Source: Bog-159 sp963843255
Lineage (GTDB): Bacteria > Acidobacteriota > Terriglobia > Bryobacterales > Bryobacteraceae
Direction of reading: 5' to 3'
Length of the DNA: 64,000 bases
Assembly: GCA_963843255.1 (NCBI GenBank)
Contig: CAWJJQ010000008.1
Coordinates: forward strand, 62,001-126,000
Shown piece by piece: positions 9,388 through 18,137 of this stretch. The first letter of the stretch is position 1, and each line of letters begins with the position of its first letter. A program made the position numbers and the translations under genes. Below the pieces are notes generated by a model that was given only the letters and a program-made list of their open reading frames with translations, did no database searches and was not told where the DNA came from.

Positions 9388-9414
9388 GTCAACCCTCGTT
9401 AGAAATGTCCCCTT
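9388..9414 (+). repeat. Left terminal inverted repeat of the insertion sequence
   Basis: It starts GTCAACCCTCG and ends AATGTCCCCTT, and pairs with the right end at 11023-11049. A second, related copy lies inside it at 9421-9440 (CTCGGTAGAAGTGTCCCCTT). Confidence 0.75.
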
Positions 9415-9503
9415 CCTTACCTCGGTAGAAGTGTCCCCTTTTTCTTGGCCCCACCCGCACTTGACTGCTCTTGGTTTTTTCTTCCTTCAACCCACCAGAA
9501 GGC

Positions 9504-9659
9504 GGTGGGAAAGTGGGAAACCTGCTCTTGGTTTTCCACTTTTCCACCGTCTCGTCGCCGGAGTTGTGGGAATGTGGGAATCTCGCCGGTTTTGCGAGAT
9601 TTCCAAGGAGCGGTGGGAAGAGGTGAAATCCTGGTTTTGGATTTCCACGCTTTCCACCA
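9504..9659. repeat. Cluster of three hairpins with 7-base loops inside the insertion sequence
   Basis: No gene is seen here. Hairpin 1 has 19-base arms (9504-9522 and 9530-9548) with two differences that would be G-U pairs in RNA, and loop TGCTCTT. Hairpin 2 has 12-base arms (9575-9586 and 9594-9605), one G-U-type difference and loop CGGTTTT. Hairpin 3 has a perfect 7-base core (GAAATCC, GGATTTC) with a longer bulged stem to 9659 and loop TGGTTTT. Arms of all three share a GTGGGAA-type sequence, so they are diverged tandem copies of one palindromic unit. Preceding bases 9460-9490 resemble half of another unit. The function is unknown: transposase site, transcript end or dispersed palindromic repeat. 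Confidence 0.6.
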
Positions 9660-9685
9660 CTCCGCCATTTCCACAGCTCTTTGGT

Positions 9686-10954
9686 TCAGCCCACGGTCCC
9701 CCTGCGTGCCCGCATTTGTCGATAGTCTTTTCGCCAGGGGTGGCTGGCCTGCGGCGGCGCCGGTATCCGTCGCGCCTGCCGCCGTTTGACCGGCGGTTCG
9801 ACGGCCGGGCGCGCGGCGATCTCCTCGTGACACAATCGTCGGCCCCCGTACCGGATCTCCAGCCGGCCGTCTTCCCATTCGCATACCACTACCTGACTCT
9901 TGCTCGGCGCATAGCGGCTTTGCCGCTTTACCTGGAATAGCCGCTTCTCATGTCGCACCACCCAGTCGTTGCCGATCGTGCGCTCGGTCTCCAGCCGGAA
10001 TGCTTCGTCCAATTCCGGCCGGCTCGGTCGGCGGCGGTGATAGTCCGCCTGCGCCGCGGCCGCGCGCGCGCATCGTTTATTGTGCTCGGCCAGATACTCG
10101 CTCTCCAGATACTCATTGGCGGCTGCATAGCTTTGGATCTTCTTGCGCCGCAGTTTCTTCACCAGCCGATCCTGATGCGTCCCGTGATTCCGCTCCACCC
10201 GCCCCTTGGCCTGCGGCGAGTTGGCGGCGATGATCCGGATCCCCAGCCGCTCACACATGCGCCCAAATTGCGTCACGGGCACTTCGCCCCGCAGCAGCTC
10301 CTTCTCCGTCGCTTCCCGCACATACACATTCTTCCAATCCGTGTACAGGGCCACCGGCACGCCATACTTCTCGATCCATGCCCGCAGCATGCCCGCTGCC
10401 GCCCAGATGGTCTCCTGCGCGCCCAGCCGCGCGAGCGTGGTCGCCGTGGCATCGTCCACCAGGTTCATCAGGCAGCCTGCCGGCCCGCGTTGCTCGAACC
10501 ACCTATGGAAGCTGCCGTCCATCTGTACCAGTTCCCCAAAATGCTTCCGCGCCTCCCGCCGCTCCCGATGCTCCCTCCGCTTCCGCGCCCGGCTCCACAG
10601 CCCCTCCGCCAGCATCCACCGACGCAAGGTCTCCGCATGTACCTCGACGTGGTCTTCGCTCGCCAAGTGCTCGCTCGCCAAGGTCGGGCCAAATCTTTCC
10701 CCCACCACGCCGCTGTACTTTTTGCGCAATAGCCGGATGACCTGGGCCCGAAACTTCCTCGGCTTCGCGCGGTTCGATCCCTTCCCCGCGCTACGATGCT
10801 TGAGTCCCTTGGCCCCTTCCGCTTCGTATCGCCGCCAAATCCGCTTCGCCTGCCGATAGCTCAGACCCAGGATCCTGGCCGCATCCACCAAATTCAACTC
10901 TTCACTCGCCACGCGGGCCAGCACTCCCACCCGCCGCAACTCTCGCTTGCTCAT
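9686..10954 (-). CDS. ISNCY/IS1202-type DDE transposase
   Basis: The 422-residue protein has an N-terminal helix-turn-helix (about residues 8-50, LVDAARILGLSYRQAKRIWRRY) and an integrase-type catalytic core. The three acidic residues are visible as Asp146 (QMDGSF), Asp206 (YTDWKN) and Glu254 (GRVERNHGT). The GERFGPTLASEHL segment and the GLKHRSAGKGSNR segment are typical of transposases annotated as ISNCY (IS1202-like). It would cut and join the element ends at 9388 and 11049. No frameshift is visible. The element lies in an intergenic region and disrupts no coding gene. Confidence 0.9.
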   Translation of the reverse strand: MSKRELRRVGVLARVASEELNLVDAARILGLSYRQAKRIWRRYEAEGAKGLKHRSAGKGSNRAKPRKFRAQVIRLLRKKYSGVVGERFGPTLASEHLASEDHVEVHAETLRRWMLAEGLWSRARKRREHRERREARKHFGELVQMDGSFHRWFEQRGPAGCLMNLVDDATATTLARLGAQETIWAAAGMLRAWIEKYGVPVALYTDWKNVYVREATEKELLRGEVPVTQFGRMCERLGIRIIAANSPQAKGRVERNHGTHQDRLVKKLRRKKIQSYAAANEYLESEYLAEHNKRCARAAAAQADYHRRRPSRPELDEAFRLETERTIGNDWVVRHEKRLFQVKRQSRYAPSKSQVVVCEWEDGRLEIRYGGRRLCHEEIAARPAVEPPVKRRQARRIPAPPQASHPWRKDYRQMRARRGTVG

Positions 10955-11022
10955 CCATGTCCTTCCCAGCTAAAACCTCCTCAGGAGATCTTTAGCTTAG
11001 GGGACATTTCTAACGAGGCCAT

Positions 11023-11049
11023 AAGGGGACATTATCAAAGTGGGGCGAC
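11023..11049 (-). repeat. Right terminal inverted repeat of the insertion sequence
   Basis: On the minus strand it reads GTCGCCCCACT and ends AATGTCCCCTT, matching the left end in 20 of 27 positions. An inner copy at 10999-11017 is the exact inverse of 9395-9413. Confidence 0.75.
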
Positions 11050-11067
11050 AGGGCAGATTTGCGGATT
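11050..11067. repeat. Right copy of insertion-site direct repeat (18 bases)
   Basis: AGGGCAGATTTGCGGATT is identical to 9370-9387 and directly abuts the right inverted repeat. Long target duplications are reported for IS1202-like elements, which agrees with the transposase type. Confidence 0.8.
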
Positions 11068-11192
11068 TGCGAACTGTAAATTTGCAGTTTTTTAAATATC
11101 CCGGGAAAATCGCGGATAACCACGTTGAGGTGGGTCGGTGCAGCGCGGTTGTTCCTGCAGGGCTCAGAGTAATTCGGTACATTAATCTCAAT

Positions 11193-13742
11193 ATGCAAGT
11201 TCTGTTCTGGGGGAGTGTTTTGTTCTTAGCGGGCAATACTCTTTGGGCGCAGACCGCCCCGGCTTGCAAAGCGCCGCCGCAACTCGCAGCCCTGCTGGCC
11301 AAACAGCCCTCCGCCGGCGCATACGAGGCGGTGGGCGTGGAATTCGCTAAGAAACACGAGATCTCGTGCGCGATCTCCGCATTTGAATCCGCCGTCAAAC
11401 TGGAGCCTGCGTCGTTTGAGCCGCACTACAATCTCGGGCTGGCCTTACGAGACAAGGGCGACCGCAGCCGCGCAATACGGGAACTGCGGACAGCACTACG
11501 CATCAAGCCGGAATCCCTGCCGGCACAGAGCGCCCTGGGCACCACGCTACAGGAATCCGGCCAACTCCAGGCGGCCGAAGAGGCGTTCAAGAAAGCCTTG
11601 CAGATGGATCCGTCGTCGCTCTACGCGCTGAATGGATTGAGCACAGTGCTCATTGCAGAGAGGCGCTATTCTGTGGCGATTTCCTGGCTCGTTAATGCGC
11701 CGCAGGACCCTGCCTTGCTAAACACTTTGGCCATCGCCTATTCGAAAAATGGCAACGTGGAGGAGGCCGTCGCCGTGCTGCGGAAAATCATCCAGGCGGA
11801 GCCCAAATCGGCCTTGGCTCACACCAATCTCGCCTCCGCCTACACGCAACAGAATCGCTTCCGGGAGGCGGCCGACGAGTATCACGAAGCCGTTAAGCTG
11901 GACCCATCCAACGATGTGGCGCGCCTCTCTCTGATCAAGGCGCTGGTTACGGTGGCCCAGTTCGATGAAGCCGCTCCATTTGTTGCGGATTACGTGGAAC
12001 GTAACCCCAAAGCCGGAGAAGGGCTGGTGCTTCTGGGCGCTGTCAAACGGGGAATGGGTGCATACGCCGAAGCGGTAGCGCCGCTTCAGCAGGCCGTGCG
12101 ACTGCTGCCGGAAGACTATGAAGCGCGTTACAACCTGGGATTTGTGCTGGCTCGTCTCGGACGGCCGCAGGAAGCCCAGGTGCAACTCGGAAAAGCAGCG
12201 GCATTGAAACCGGATTCGACCGAAGCCCGCTATCAACTCGCGGCCGTGTTGAAGGCCATGAAGCAATACGACCGCGCGGGTGAAGAGCTGAAGCTCTTCG
12301 AGCAGCAGAAGCAGGATAGCTTGAAGGAGAGTGTGGCCGACCTCAAGGCCAGCCAAGGCAACACTTACCTGGAGGGCGGCAATGCCGGTAAAGCGGCGGA
12401 GGCTTATCGCGAAGCGATCGCGAACCATCCCACGAACCCGCGCACGTATTACAACTTGGCGCTGGCTGAAGCGCAACTGGGCAATCGCGCGGAAGAACGG
12501 CGCGCGCTGGAGAAGGCGCTGGAATTGGATCCCAAGCTGGCCCTGGCCCAAAATCAAATCGGCCTGATGGACTTAGAGGATGGCAAACTTGCCGACGCCG
12601 AACGGCACCTGAAGATAGCGATTTCGCTTGACCCGCAGTATGCCGAAGCGCATGGAAACCTGGCTGTCCTTTACGGCCAGCAGGGTAAGAGCGCCGAAGC
12701 TGAGGCGTTGTTGCGGAAGGCGATCGAGAATAATCCAAAGTACGATCAGGCTTATGTCAACTTAGGTCTCATCCTGGCGAGCGAGGGACGTTTTCCGGAA
12801 GCCGAAAAGGAAATCCAGGCGGGGGTCGCCCTGCAACCGAACCAGCCGCGCGGGCTAACGGCCCTGGGCATGGTGGAGGCCCGGCTGGGCCACAATCAGG
12901 AGGCTGTGGAGACCTTCCGCAAGGTGGTGGCACTCGATCCGCAATCCGCGGAGGCCTACCTGAACGTGGGGATCGCACTTGCGGATCAGTATCAGATTTC
13001 AGACGCCCTGGAGCAGTTTTCCAAAGCCGTCCAACTGGCTCCCGGCTCCGCGGCCGCCCATTACAACAAAGGCCGCGCGCTGTTCGATCTGCGGCGCAAC
13101 GACGAGGCCCTGCCGGAACTCGAGCAGGCTGTACGGCTGGAGCCGCAACACGCCGGCGCTATTTACCTGCTGGCGATGATCGACAAGCAGGCCGGCAACG
13201 CCGAGCACTCCGCCAAACTCCTGGGAAAAGTGATCGCGCTTCAGCCGGACAACAGCGATGCGCTGTACCTGCTGGGGCAAGACTTGTCGAAGATGGGCAG
13301 GAACGCTGAGGCGGTGTCGCGCTGGAGACAAACCTTGAGCATCGACCCTGAACATGCCCAGGCACTTTATAACCTGACGCGCGCGCTGGCCAAATCGGAC
13401 CCCGCGGCGGCGCGTCAATATCAAGCGCGCTTTACAGCCCTCCAGCAGAAGCGCCAGATCACGGACCGCGCCGAGACGCTGGGGAATTTCGCGCTCGGGT
13501 CAGCTGCGGCGCGCGACTGGCAACAGGCCATCGCACAACTCAAGGAGGCGCTCGATGTCTGTGGCGATTGCCGCTCGCGGGGCGATCTCCACAAGGACCT
13601 TGGCCTGATCTACTGCCGCTCGGGCGATCTCAAGGACGGCCAAGCCGAACTGCTGCAAGCCAGAAAAATCAAGCCTGACGATCCGGACGTCCAGCAGGCG
13701 CTGGAGGTGATCCGGAACATTCAACAGGACGTCCACAAGTGA
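11193..13742 (+). CDS. Large secreted TPR-repeat protein
   Basis: The chosen ATG at 11193 gives an 849-residue protein with a Sec signal peptide (MQVLFWGSVLFLAGNTLWAQ). The longer open frame to 11040 reads into the insertion sequence and is rejected. About 20 tetratricopeptide repeats fill the rest, with typical units such as EPHYNLGLALRDKGDRSRAI, AEAHGNLAVLYGQQGKSAEA and DQAYVNLGLILASEGRFPEA. It acts as a periplasmic or surface scaffold for protein contacts. Near the C-terminus, DVCGDCRSRGD is a small Cys pair. It was originally divergent from the TonB receptor across a roughly 220-base region that now holds the insertion sequence. No good ribosome site is seen. In Acidobacteria such proteins often accompany TonB receptors and CRTAC1-like proteins. 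Confidence 0.88.
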   Translation: MQVLFWGSVLFLAGNTLWAQTAPACKAPPQLAALLAKQPSAGAYEAVGVEFAKKHEISCAISAFESAVKLEPASFEPHYNLGLALRDKGDRSRAIRELRTALRIKPESLPAQSALGTTLQESGQLQAAEEAFKKALQMDPSSLYALNGLSTVLIAERRYSVAISWLVNAPQDPALLNTLAIAYSKNGNVEEAVAVLRKIIQAEPKSALAHTNLASAYTQQNRFREAADEYHEAVKLDPSNDVARLSLIKALVTVAQFDEAAPFVADYVERNPKAGEGLVLLGAVKRGMGAYAEAVAPLQQAVRLLPEDYEARYNLGFVLARLGRPQEAQVQLGKAAALKPDSTEARYQLAAVLKAMKQYDRAGEELKLFEQQKQDSLKESVADLKASQGNTYLEGGNAGKAAEAYREAIANHPTNPRTYYNLALAEAQLGNRAEERRALEKALELDPKLALAQNQIGLMDLEDGKLADAERHLKIAISLDPQYAEAHGNLAVLYGQQGKSAEAEALLRKAIENNPKYDQAYVNLGLILASEGRFPEAEKEIQAGVALQPNQPRGLTALGMVEARLGHNQEAVETFRKVVALDPQSAEAYLNVGIALADQYQISDALEQFSKAVQLAPGSAAAHYNKGRALFDLRRNDEALPELEQAVRLEPQHAGAIYLLAMIDKQAGNAEHSAKLLGKVIALQPDNSDALYLLGQDLSKMGRNAEAVSRWRQTLSIDPEHAQALYNLTRALAKSDPAAARQYQARFTALQQKRQITDRAETLGNFALGSAAARDWQQAIAQLKEALDVCGDCRSRGDLHKDLGLIYCRSGDLKDGQAELLQARKIKPDDPDVQQALEVIRNIQQDVHK

Positions 13743-13746
13743 CGCC

Positions 13747-15198
13747 TTACAGATTCCTGCAACTGATCTTGAACGCATATGCGAAACGGCAGGGACGCTT
13801 GGCCGGAGGTTGAATCACCAGACCTTTTGCATCCGAGGTGAACCGGATAGTCTCGCTGGAGCCCAGCAATTCCACCTTGGCAACCTGCTTGCCGGCCAGA
13901 GACGTCAGCTTGAGTTCCTCGTCCGGCCAGTCGAGTGCGATGGCGTAAAGCGTATCGCCTTTACGCGTGAAGCGCACGTCGCCGTCGTGGTATGGTTCCC
14001 AATAATGGGAGCCGTAGATCGCCTCGCCGTTCACGCGCAGCCACGCTCCCACCTGGCGCAAGGTGTTCTGCATGATCTCGGGAATGGTCCCGTCGGCCTT
14101 AGGCCCGATGTTCAGTAGAAGGTTGCCGTTCTTGCTGACGATGTCAACCAGGTAATGCACAACCTGGTTCGGCGTCATGTACTCGCTATCCTTTAAGCGG
14201 CGGTTGTAGCCCCAGGAGGTAGGGTCGAGCGAATCGCATTCCTCCCACTTCTCCTTCAACAGGCGGCCTACCTGCGTCCGCTCAGGCGTCTCGTAGTCGC
14301 CGACCATCTTGCCGTCGGTGTCGCGGCCCCAGCGATCGTTGGCCACCACTTCGGCTGGATCTTCGGAGTGGTTGTAATAATAGGCGAGCACCTGCTTGCT
14401 GTTCCAGTAATCGGCGGGGAGCGGCTTTCCCGCCCAGGTCTTGACCGGCCCTTCCGTAACGTCCCCCCACAACACGCTGGGGTGGTAGCGGTCCACGAGT
14501 TCTTCGATGGAGTGATTCATATAATCGACCCAGTCCCGGCCCGGGTAACGAGAGTCCCAAAAGGTATAGGTGGTGTTGTGGTAGAAACCCATCTTGATCC
14601 CGTTCTGACGGACCGCTTTGGTCAGGTCGCCGGCTATGTCGCGGTGCGGCCCCATCTCCATGGCATTGCGGTGAGTGAACTGCGTTGGCCACATCGCAAA
14701 CTCATCGCCGTGCTTGGCAGTCAGAACGACGTACTTGGCGCCCGCTTCGCGGAACAGGTCCGCCCAGGCCGACGGGTCGAACTTCTCAGCCTTGAACATC
14801 GGGATGAAATCGTCGTAAGGGAAATCCGCTCCCCAATTAGCGATGTGATACTTCACCGCGTCCTCGACGACTCTGGATTTGTATAGCTCTTCCGGCAGGT
14901 CGCCGCGCGTGGCATTGAAGGGCGGACCGCCAAACAAAAATCCGAATCCCGCCTTCGGACTGATGAAGGCAACGTACCATTCGTGGTAAGCCGGAACGGA
15001 ATAGACGCCCCAGTGGACGAAGATGCCGAACTTGGCATCTTCAAACCAGCCGGGCACCTTGTGCTGGCGAAGGGATTCGCTGGTGGGCTGGTAGCGGGAT
15101 GCATCGGCTTGCGCCGCGGCGGGCGGAATGCCGTGAAGCAGACAGGCCAATCCGGCGATGGCAACCGCGGTCTTCAAAACGGCTGATCGGATCTTCAT
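13747..15198 (-). CDS. GH29 alpha-L-fucosidase, secreted (copy 2)
   Basis: This 483-residue enzyme has a Sec signal (about 1-30, ending PPAAAQA) and starts from ATG after AAAGGAGG with a 9-base gap. GH29 signatures are WFEDAKFGIFVHWGVYSVP, LTAKHGDEFAMWP, MGFYHNTTYTFWD and the nucleophile segment SVLWGDVTEG (Asp about 246). NLLLNIGPKADGTIPE and LRVNGEAIYGSHYWEP mark the end of the barrel before the beta domain. It differs clearly from copy 1 around residues 75-130 (insert with GFLFGGPPFNATRGD), so substrate preference may differ. It is monocistronic and converges with the TPR gene with only 4 bases between stops. Confidence 0.92.
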   Translation of the reverse strand: MKIRSAVLKTAVAIAGLACLLHGIPPAAAQADASRYQPTSESLRQHKVPGWFEDAKFGIFVHWGVYSVPAYHEWYVAFISPKAGFGFLFGGPPFNATRGDLPEELYKSRVVEDAVKYHIANWGADFPYDDFIPMFKAEKFDPSAWADLFREAGAKYVVLTAKHGDEFAMWPTQFTHRNAMEMGPHRDIAGDLTKAVRQNGIKMGFYHNTTYTFWDSRYPGRDWVDYMNHSIEELVDRYHPSVLWGDVTEGPVKTWAGKPLPADYWNSKQVLAYYYNHSEDPAEVVANDRWGRDTDGKMVGDYETPERTQVGRLLKEKWEECDSLDPTSWGYNRRLKDSEYMTPNQVVHYLVDIVSKNGNLLLNIGPKADGTIPEIMQNTLRQVGAWLRVNGEAIYGSHYWEPYHDGDVRFTRKGDTLYAIALDWPDEELKLTSLAGKQVAKVELLGSSETIRFTSDAKGLVIQPPAKRPCRFAYAFKISCRNL

Positions 15199-15312
15199 CT
15201 GCTGCGACCTCCTTTGAGAATCGGGTTAGCTCATGAGTGTACACCAGGGCCACGGCGGAATCCCAGAATCCTTCCAAGTAGACGCCACGATCGCCCTGCG
15301 GTATGAATAGCA

Positions 15313-16524
15313 GTGATGGAACAGTCCCGTCCGCGCCAAAATCAGTTTCGCGTCGCCATTCGCAAGTTCGGCCCGTTCGCGGCGGCAATCCGAAAACAGT
15401 GGGATGCTTTCGAGGCATCCGAAAACACCGGCTTGGTGCTGGACGCGCCAGAACTCGACCTGCACCCATTGAGCGAGAGCCTGTTCGACAGGGACGGCTT
15501 GCGGAACGGCGACTGGGATGTGGCCTTCATCAACACGGACTGGGTCGCTGCGGCGCACGAAAAGCGCGCGCTGGTGGATTTGGCCCCGCTGCTGCGGTCC
15601 AATCCACCGGAAGGTTATCCCAACGCGTGGACGCCTTCCCTGCTGCGCCTGCAAGAAGTCGAAGGCGAGGTGCTGGGGCTCCCCTATCATGACGGACCGG
15701 AATGCCTGATCTACCGCACGGACCTGCTCGAAGATCCCGCGCGGCTGCCCGAAACCTGGAACGAATTCCGGCAACTGGCGCAGCGTCTCACGCGCAAGGA
15801 GAAAGGCCTGTACGGGACGGTGTACGCCGCGTATCCGGACGGCCACAACACGGTCTACGACTTTTGCCTCCAGTTGTGGACGCGCGGCGGCGAACTGCTC
15901 GATCGTCAGGGAAATTTGCGGCTCGATACAACGCAGGCCGTCGAAGCCCTGGAGTTCTACAGGCTTATGTTGGACGATAAGGAGGCGGTTCACCCGGGGT
16001 CCCGCGACATGGACTCGGTGAAGACGGGCTACGCCTTCGCGAATGGCGAAGTTGCCCTGATGGTGAACTGGTTCGGCTTCGCCGCCATGGCGCAAACGAT
16101 TCCCGAATCCCGCGTGAAGGGGTGCGTGGGCGTGGCGGAGATCCCACATGCGGAAGGTTCGACCGGCACTTCCCTTAATATTTATTGGGTTCTGGCGATT
16201 GCAGCCGGAAGCCCGCACCGGGAGGTTGCCTGGCGCTTTCTGCGCCACTGCGCCAGCCCCGCGATGGACAAGCTTCTCACGCTGGAAGGCGCCATCGGCT
16301 GCCGGAAGTCAACCTGGATGGATGAAGATGTGAACCGGGTCATTCCCTTCTATCGCAGGATGGAGGATCTGCATGCGCATGCCCGCGAAATGCCCAGACG
16401 CGCGGACTGGCCGCAGATCAGCGAGGTGATCGACAGGATGGTGATGGAAACCATCGACAGCCGCGAGCCGGTGAAGGCCATTGTGGAGAGGGCGCAGCGA
16501 TCCCTCAGGGTCACTGGCCGGTGA
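15313..16524 (+). CDS. Solute-binding-protein-like protein without signal peptide (copy 1)
   Basis: The 403-residue product resembles family-1 extracellular solute-binding proteins for sugars: WDVAFINTDWVAAAHEKRALVDLAPLL, LPYHDGPECLIYRTDLLEDPARLPETWNEFRQLA and ALMVNWFGFAA are recognisable blocks. It begins MMEQSRPRQNQFRVAIRK with no hydrophobic leader, and an in-frame TGA at 15304-15306 excludes an upstream extension. No ABC permease or ATPase is nearby. Start is GTG 15313 or ATG 15316. Its last 14 bases overlap, tail to tail, the end of the MaoC gene on the other strand. It probably acts in the cytoplasm, perhaps as a ligand sensor or carrier; this is inference. Confidence 0.75.
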   Translation: MMEQSRPRQNQFRVAIRKFGPFAAAIRKQWDAFEASENTGLVLDAPELDLHPLSESLFDRDGLRNGDWDVAFINTDWVAAAHEKRALVDLAPLLRSNPPEGYPNAWTPSLLRLQEVEGEVLGLPYHDGPECLIYRTDLLEDPARLPETWNEFRQLAQRLTRKEKGLYGTVYAAYPDGHNTVYDFCLQLWTRGGELLDRQGNLRLDTTQAVEALEFYRLMLDDKEAVHPGSRDMDSVKTGYAFANGEVALMVNWFGFAAMAQTIPESRVKGCVGVAEIPHAEGSTGTSLNIYWVLAIAAGSPHREVAWRFLRHCASPAMDKLLTLEGAIGCRKSTWMDEDVNRVIPFYRRMEDLHAHAREMPRRADWPQISEVIDRMVMETIDSREPVKAIVERAQRSLRVTGR

Positions 16525-16969
16525 CTTTCGGCCTGCGTTCGACCATCAAGAGGTGTTCGCAGGCCAGCACCACTTCCGCGCGTTGGTTGAAGGCTTCACA
16601 TAGTTCAACGACCACGCCGTGCCGGGGCGATTTCGACGCGTCTCGCTTTTCCTTGATCGATACGCGGACGTGCAGCGTATCGCCAATGAAAACGGGCTTG
16701 ATGAAGCGCAGGCGGTCATAGCCGTAGGAAAAGGAAACCGGATTCACATCTCCGGCGGTCATGCCGACGGCGATGCTGAAGATCAGTGTGCCGTGCGCGA
16801 TCCGCTGGCCAAACGGCTGGCTCTTGCACCATTCGGCATCCATGTGGTGCGGGTAGAAATCGCCGGTCTGGCCCGCATGGATGACGATGTCGGCTTCCGT
16901 GATGGTCCGACCGAGGGTTTCGCGAAACGAGCCGGTCTCATAGTCTTCGAAGTGCCGGGAAACGATCAT
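16511..16969 (-). CDS. MaoC-family hydratase/dehydratase (copy A, catalytic residues present)
   Basis: This is a 152-residue single hot-dog domain. The hydratase motif is readable as GDFYPHHMD, giving the catalytic pair Asp37 and His42. Such enzymes add or remove water on enoyl-CoA or related CoA thioesters. The central stretch FSYGYDRLRFIKPVFIGD is nearly identical to the other MaoC protein encoded at 24246-24779, so the two are paralogs. It is the last gene of the nine-gene operon, 10 bases after the CoA-transferase gene. Working next to a class III CoA-transferase, it probably hydrates the CoA ester which that enzyme forms. Confidence 0.88.
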   Translation of the reverse strand: MIVSRHFEDYETGSFRETLGRTITEADIVIHAGQTGDFYPHHMDAEWCKSQPFGQRIAHGTLIFSIAVGMTAGDVNPVSFSYGYDRLRFIKPVFIGDTLHVRVSIKEKRDASKSPRHGVVVELCEAFNQRAEVVLACEHLLMVERRPKVTGQ

Positions 16970-16979
16970 AGTTCAAGCC

Positions 16980-18137
16980 TCACTCGCGTGCTCCGGCCGG
17001 CCCGAACTGCTCCATGATCCGGGCCGTGTGCTCGCCAACGCCGGGTGCGCCGTTCTCACTTTTGTAAATCTCGCCGTCAATCCGGATCGGACACCGGGTG
17101 GTCCGCATGACAGAACCGTTGCGGCTGATCACTTCCTGTATCATGTCCAGCTTCCGAAACGCCGGGTGCTCCATCAGGCGGTCCCAGGTGAAAACGTCCG
17201 CGCACCAGATATCGGCGGGTTCCAGGATCGCCAGCCAATGCGCGGTGGTGTGTGTTTTCAGATGTTCGACCAGGACGCGCTTGATCTCATCCCTGCGCGT
17301 GAACCAAGATTTGGGATCGGCGTAGGCGGCCAGTGCCGGACAGCCGAGCAACTCGCCCAGCCTGGTTACGGAGCCCATGGCCAGGGCCAGGTAGCCATCC
17401 GCAGTCGCATAGATCCCGTAGGGCGCGCCCAGATACGCGTGCGCATTATTTATGGTGCTCCGCTCCGGAGCTTTGCCCCCGTCGTTGAGATACGTGGTCA
17501 GCACCTCAAACTGAAAATCGAGAACCGACTCTAGCAGGCTGACTTCCACGTGGCCGCCGCGCCCCGTGATCCCGCGGCGGACCAGGCAAGCGAGTATGCC
17601 CTGTACCAGGTGGGCTCCGGCAAACAGATCGGCAACGGCCAAGCCGAACGGAGTGGGCGGCCGATCCGCATCGCCGTTCAGCCAGGCGAGTCCCGAAAGG
17701 GATTGGACCAGGAGGTCCTGCCCTGGCTTCTCGCGCCATGGGCCCTCGTGGCCGTATCCCGTGACTTCGGCGTACACTAGCCGGTCGTTGTAGGCGCGCA
17801 CGGCTTGGTAGTCGAACCCCAGACGCTCGATCACGCCAGGCCTGAAGTTCTGGATAAGGACGTCAGCCCGCGCCACTAGACCGTGTACGATTTGGCGATC
17901 GGCCTCTACCTTCAGATCCGCGGCAAAGCTCTCCTTATTGCGATTGATGGAATGGAATAAGGTGCTGTCGCCATCGAGCTGCAGGTTCGAGATGTAGAGC
18001 TGGCGGCAAAGATCGCCGGTCTGCGGACGTTCGATTTTGATTACGCGCGCGCCGAGATCGGCCAGGCGCAGCGCCGCCGAAGGGCCCGCCAGGAACTGGC
18101 TGAAATCCAGGACAATTAATCCCTCAAGTGGTTTCAT
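16980..18137 (-). CDS. Class III (CaiB/BaiF-type) CoA-transferase
   Basis: The 385-residue protein matches the formyl-CoA-transferase fold. The N-terminal segment LIVLDFSQFLAGPSAALRLADLGARVIKIERP binds CoA. ADVLIQNFRPGVIERLGFDY follows, and the catalytic aspartate is in GQDLLVQSLSG (Asp141). The middle (PFGLAVADLFAGAHLVQGIL) and the IWCADVFTWDRLMEHPAF segment are typical. It moves CoA from a donor thioester to a carboxylic acid in the cytoplasm. The start overlaps the preceding solute-binding-like gene by 14 bases, and a MaoC hydratase follows. The acceptor acid is unknown; a sugar-derived acid is suggested by the operon. Confidence 0.92.
   Translation of the reverse strand: MKPLEGLIVLDFSQFLAGPSAALRLADLGARVIKIERPQTGDLCRQLYISNLQLDGDSTLFHSINRNKESFAADLKVEADRQIVHGLVARADVLIQNFRPGVIERLGFDYQAVRAYNDRLVYAEVTGYGHEGPWREKPGQDLLVQSLSGLAWLNGDADRPPTPFGLAVADLFAGAHLVQGILACLVRRGITGRGGHVEVSLLESVLDFQFEVLTTYLNDGGKAPERSTINNAHAYLGAPYGIYATADGYLALAMGSVTRLGELLGCPALAAYADPKSWFTRRDEIKRVLVEHLKTHTTAHWLAILEPADIWCADVFTWDRLMEHPAFRKLDMIQEVISRNGSVMRTTRCPIRIDGEIYKSENGAPGVGEHTARIMEQFGPAGARE

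Larger units (their letters stand above)
9388..11049 (-). mobile_element. Complete ISNCY/IS1202-like insertion sequence (1662 bases)
   Basis: The element is bounded by 27-base imperfect terminal inverted repeats (9388-9414 and 11023-11049, 20 of 27 identical, both ending inward in AATGTCCCCTT) and flanked by an 18-base direct repeat. It holds one transposase on the minus strand. Inner copies of the end sequence lie at 9421-9440 and 10999-11017. The inner right copy is a perfect 19-base inverse of 9395-9413, so each end carries two putative transposase-binding sites. Ends, direct repeat and open transposase frame all look intact, so the copy may still be active. A 155-base hairpin cluster lies between transposase and left end. 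Confidence 0.85.

Noticed and set aside
9332..9940. Open frames across the hairpin region and transposase end
   Set aside because: They translate repeat sequence (Trp/Ser/Lys-rich) and overlap the transposase in another frame.
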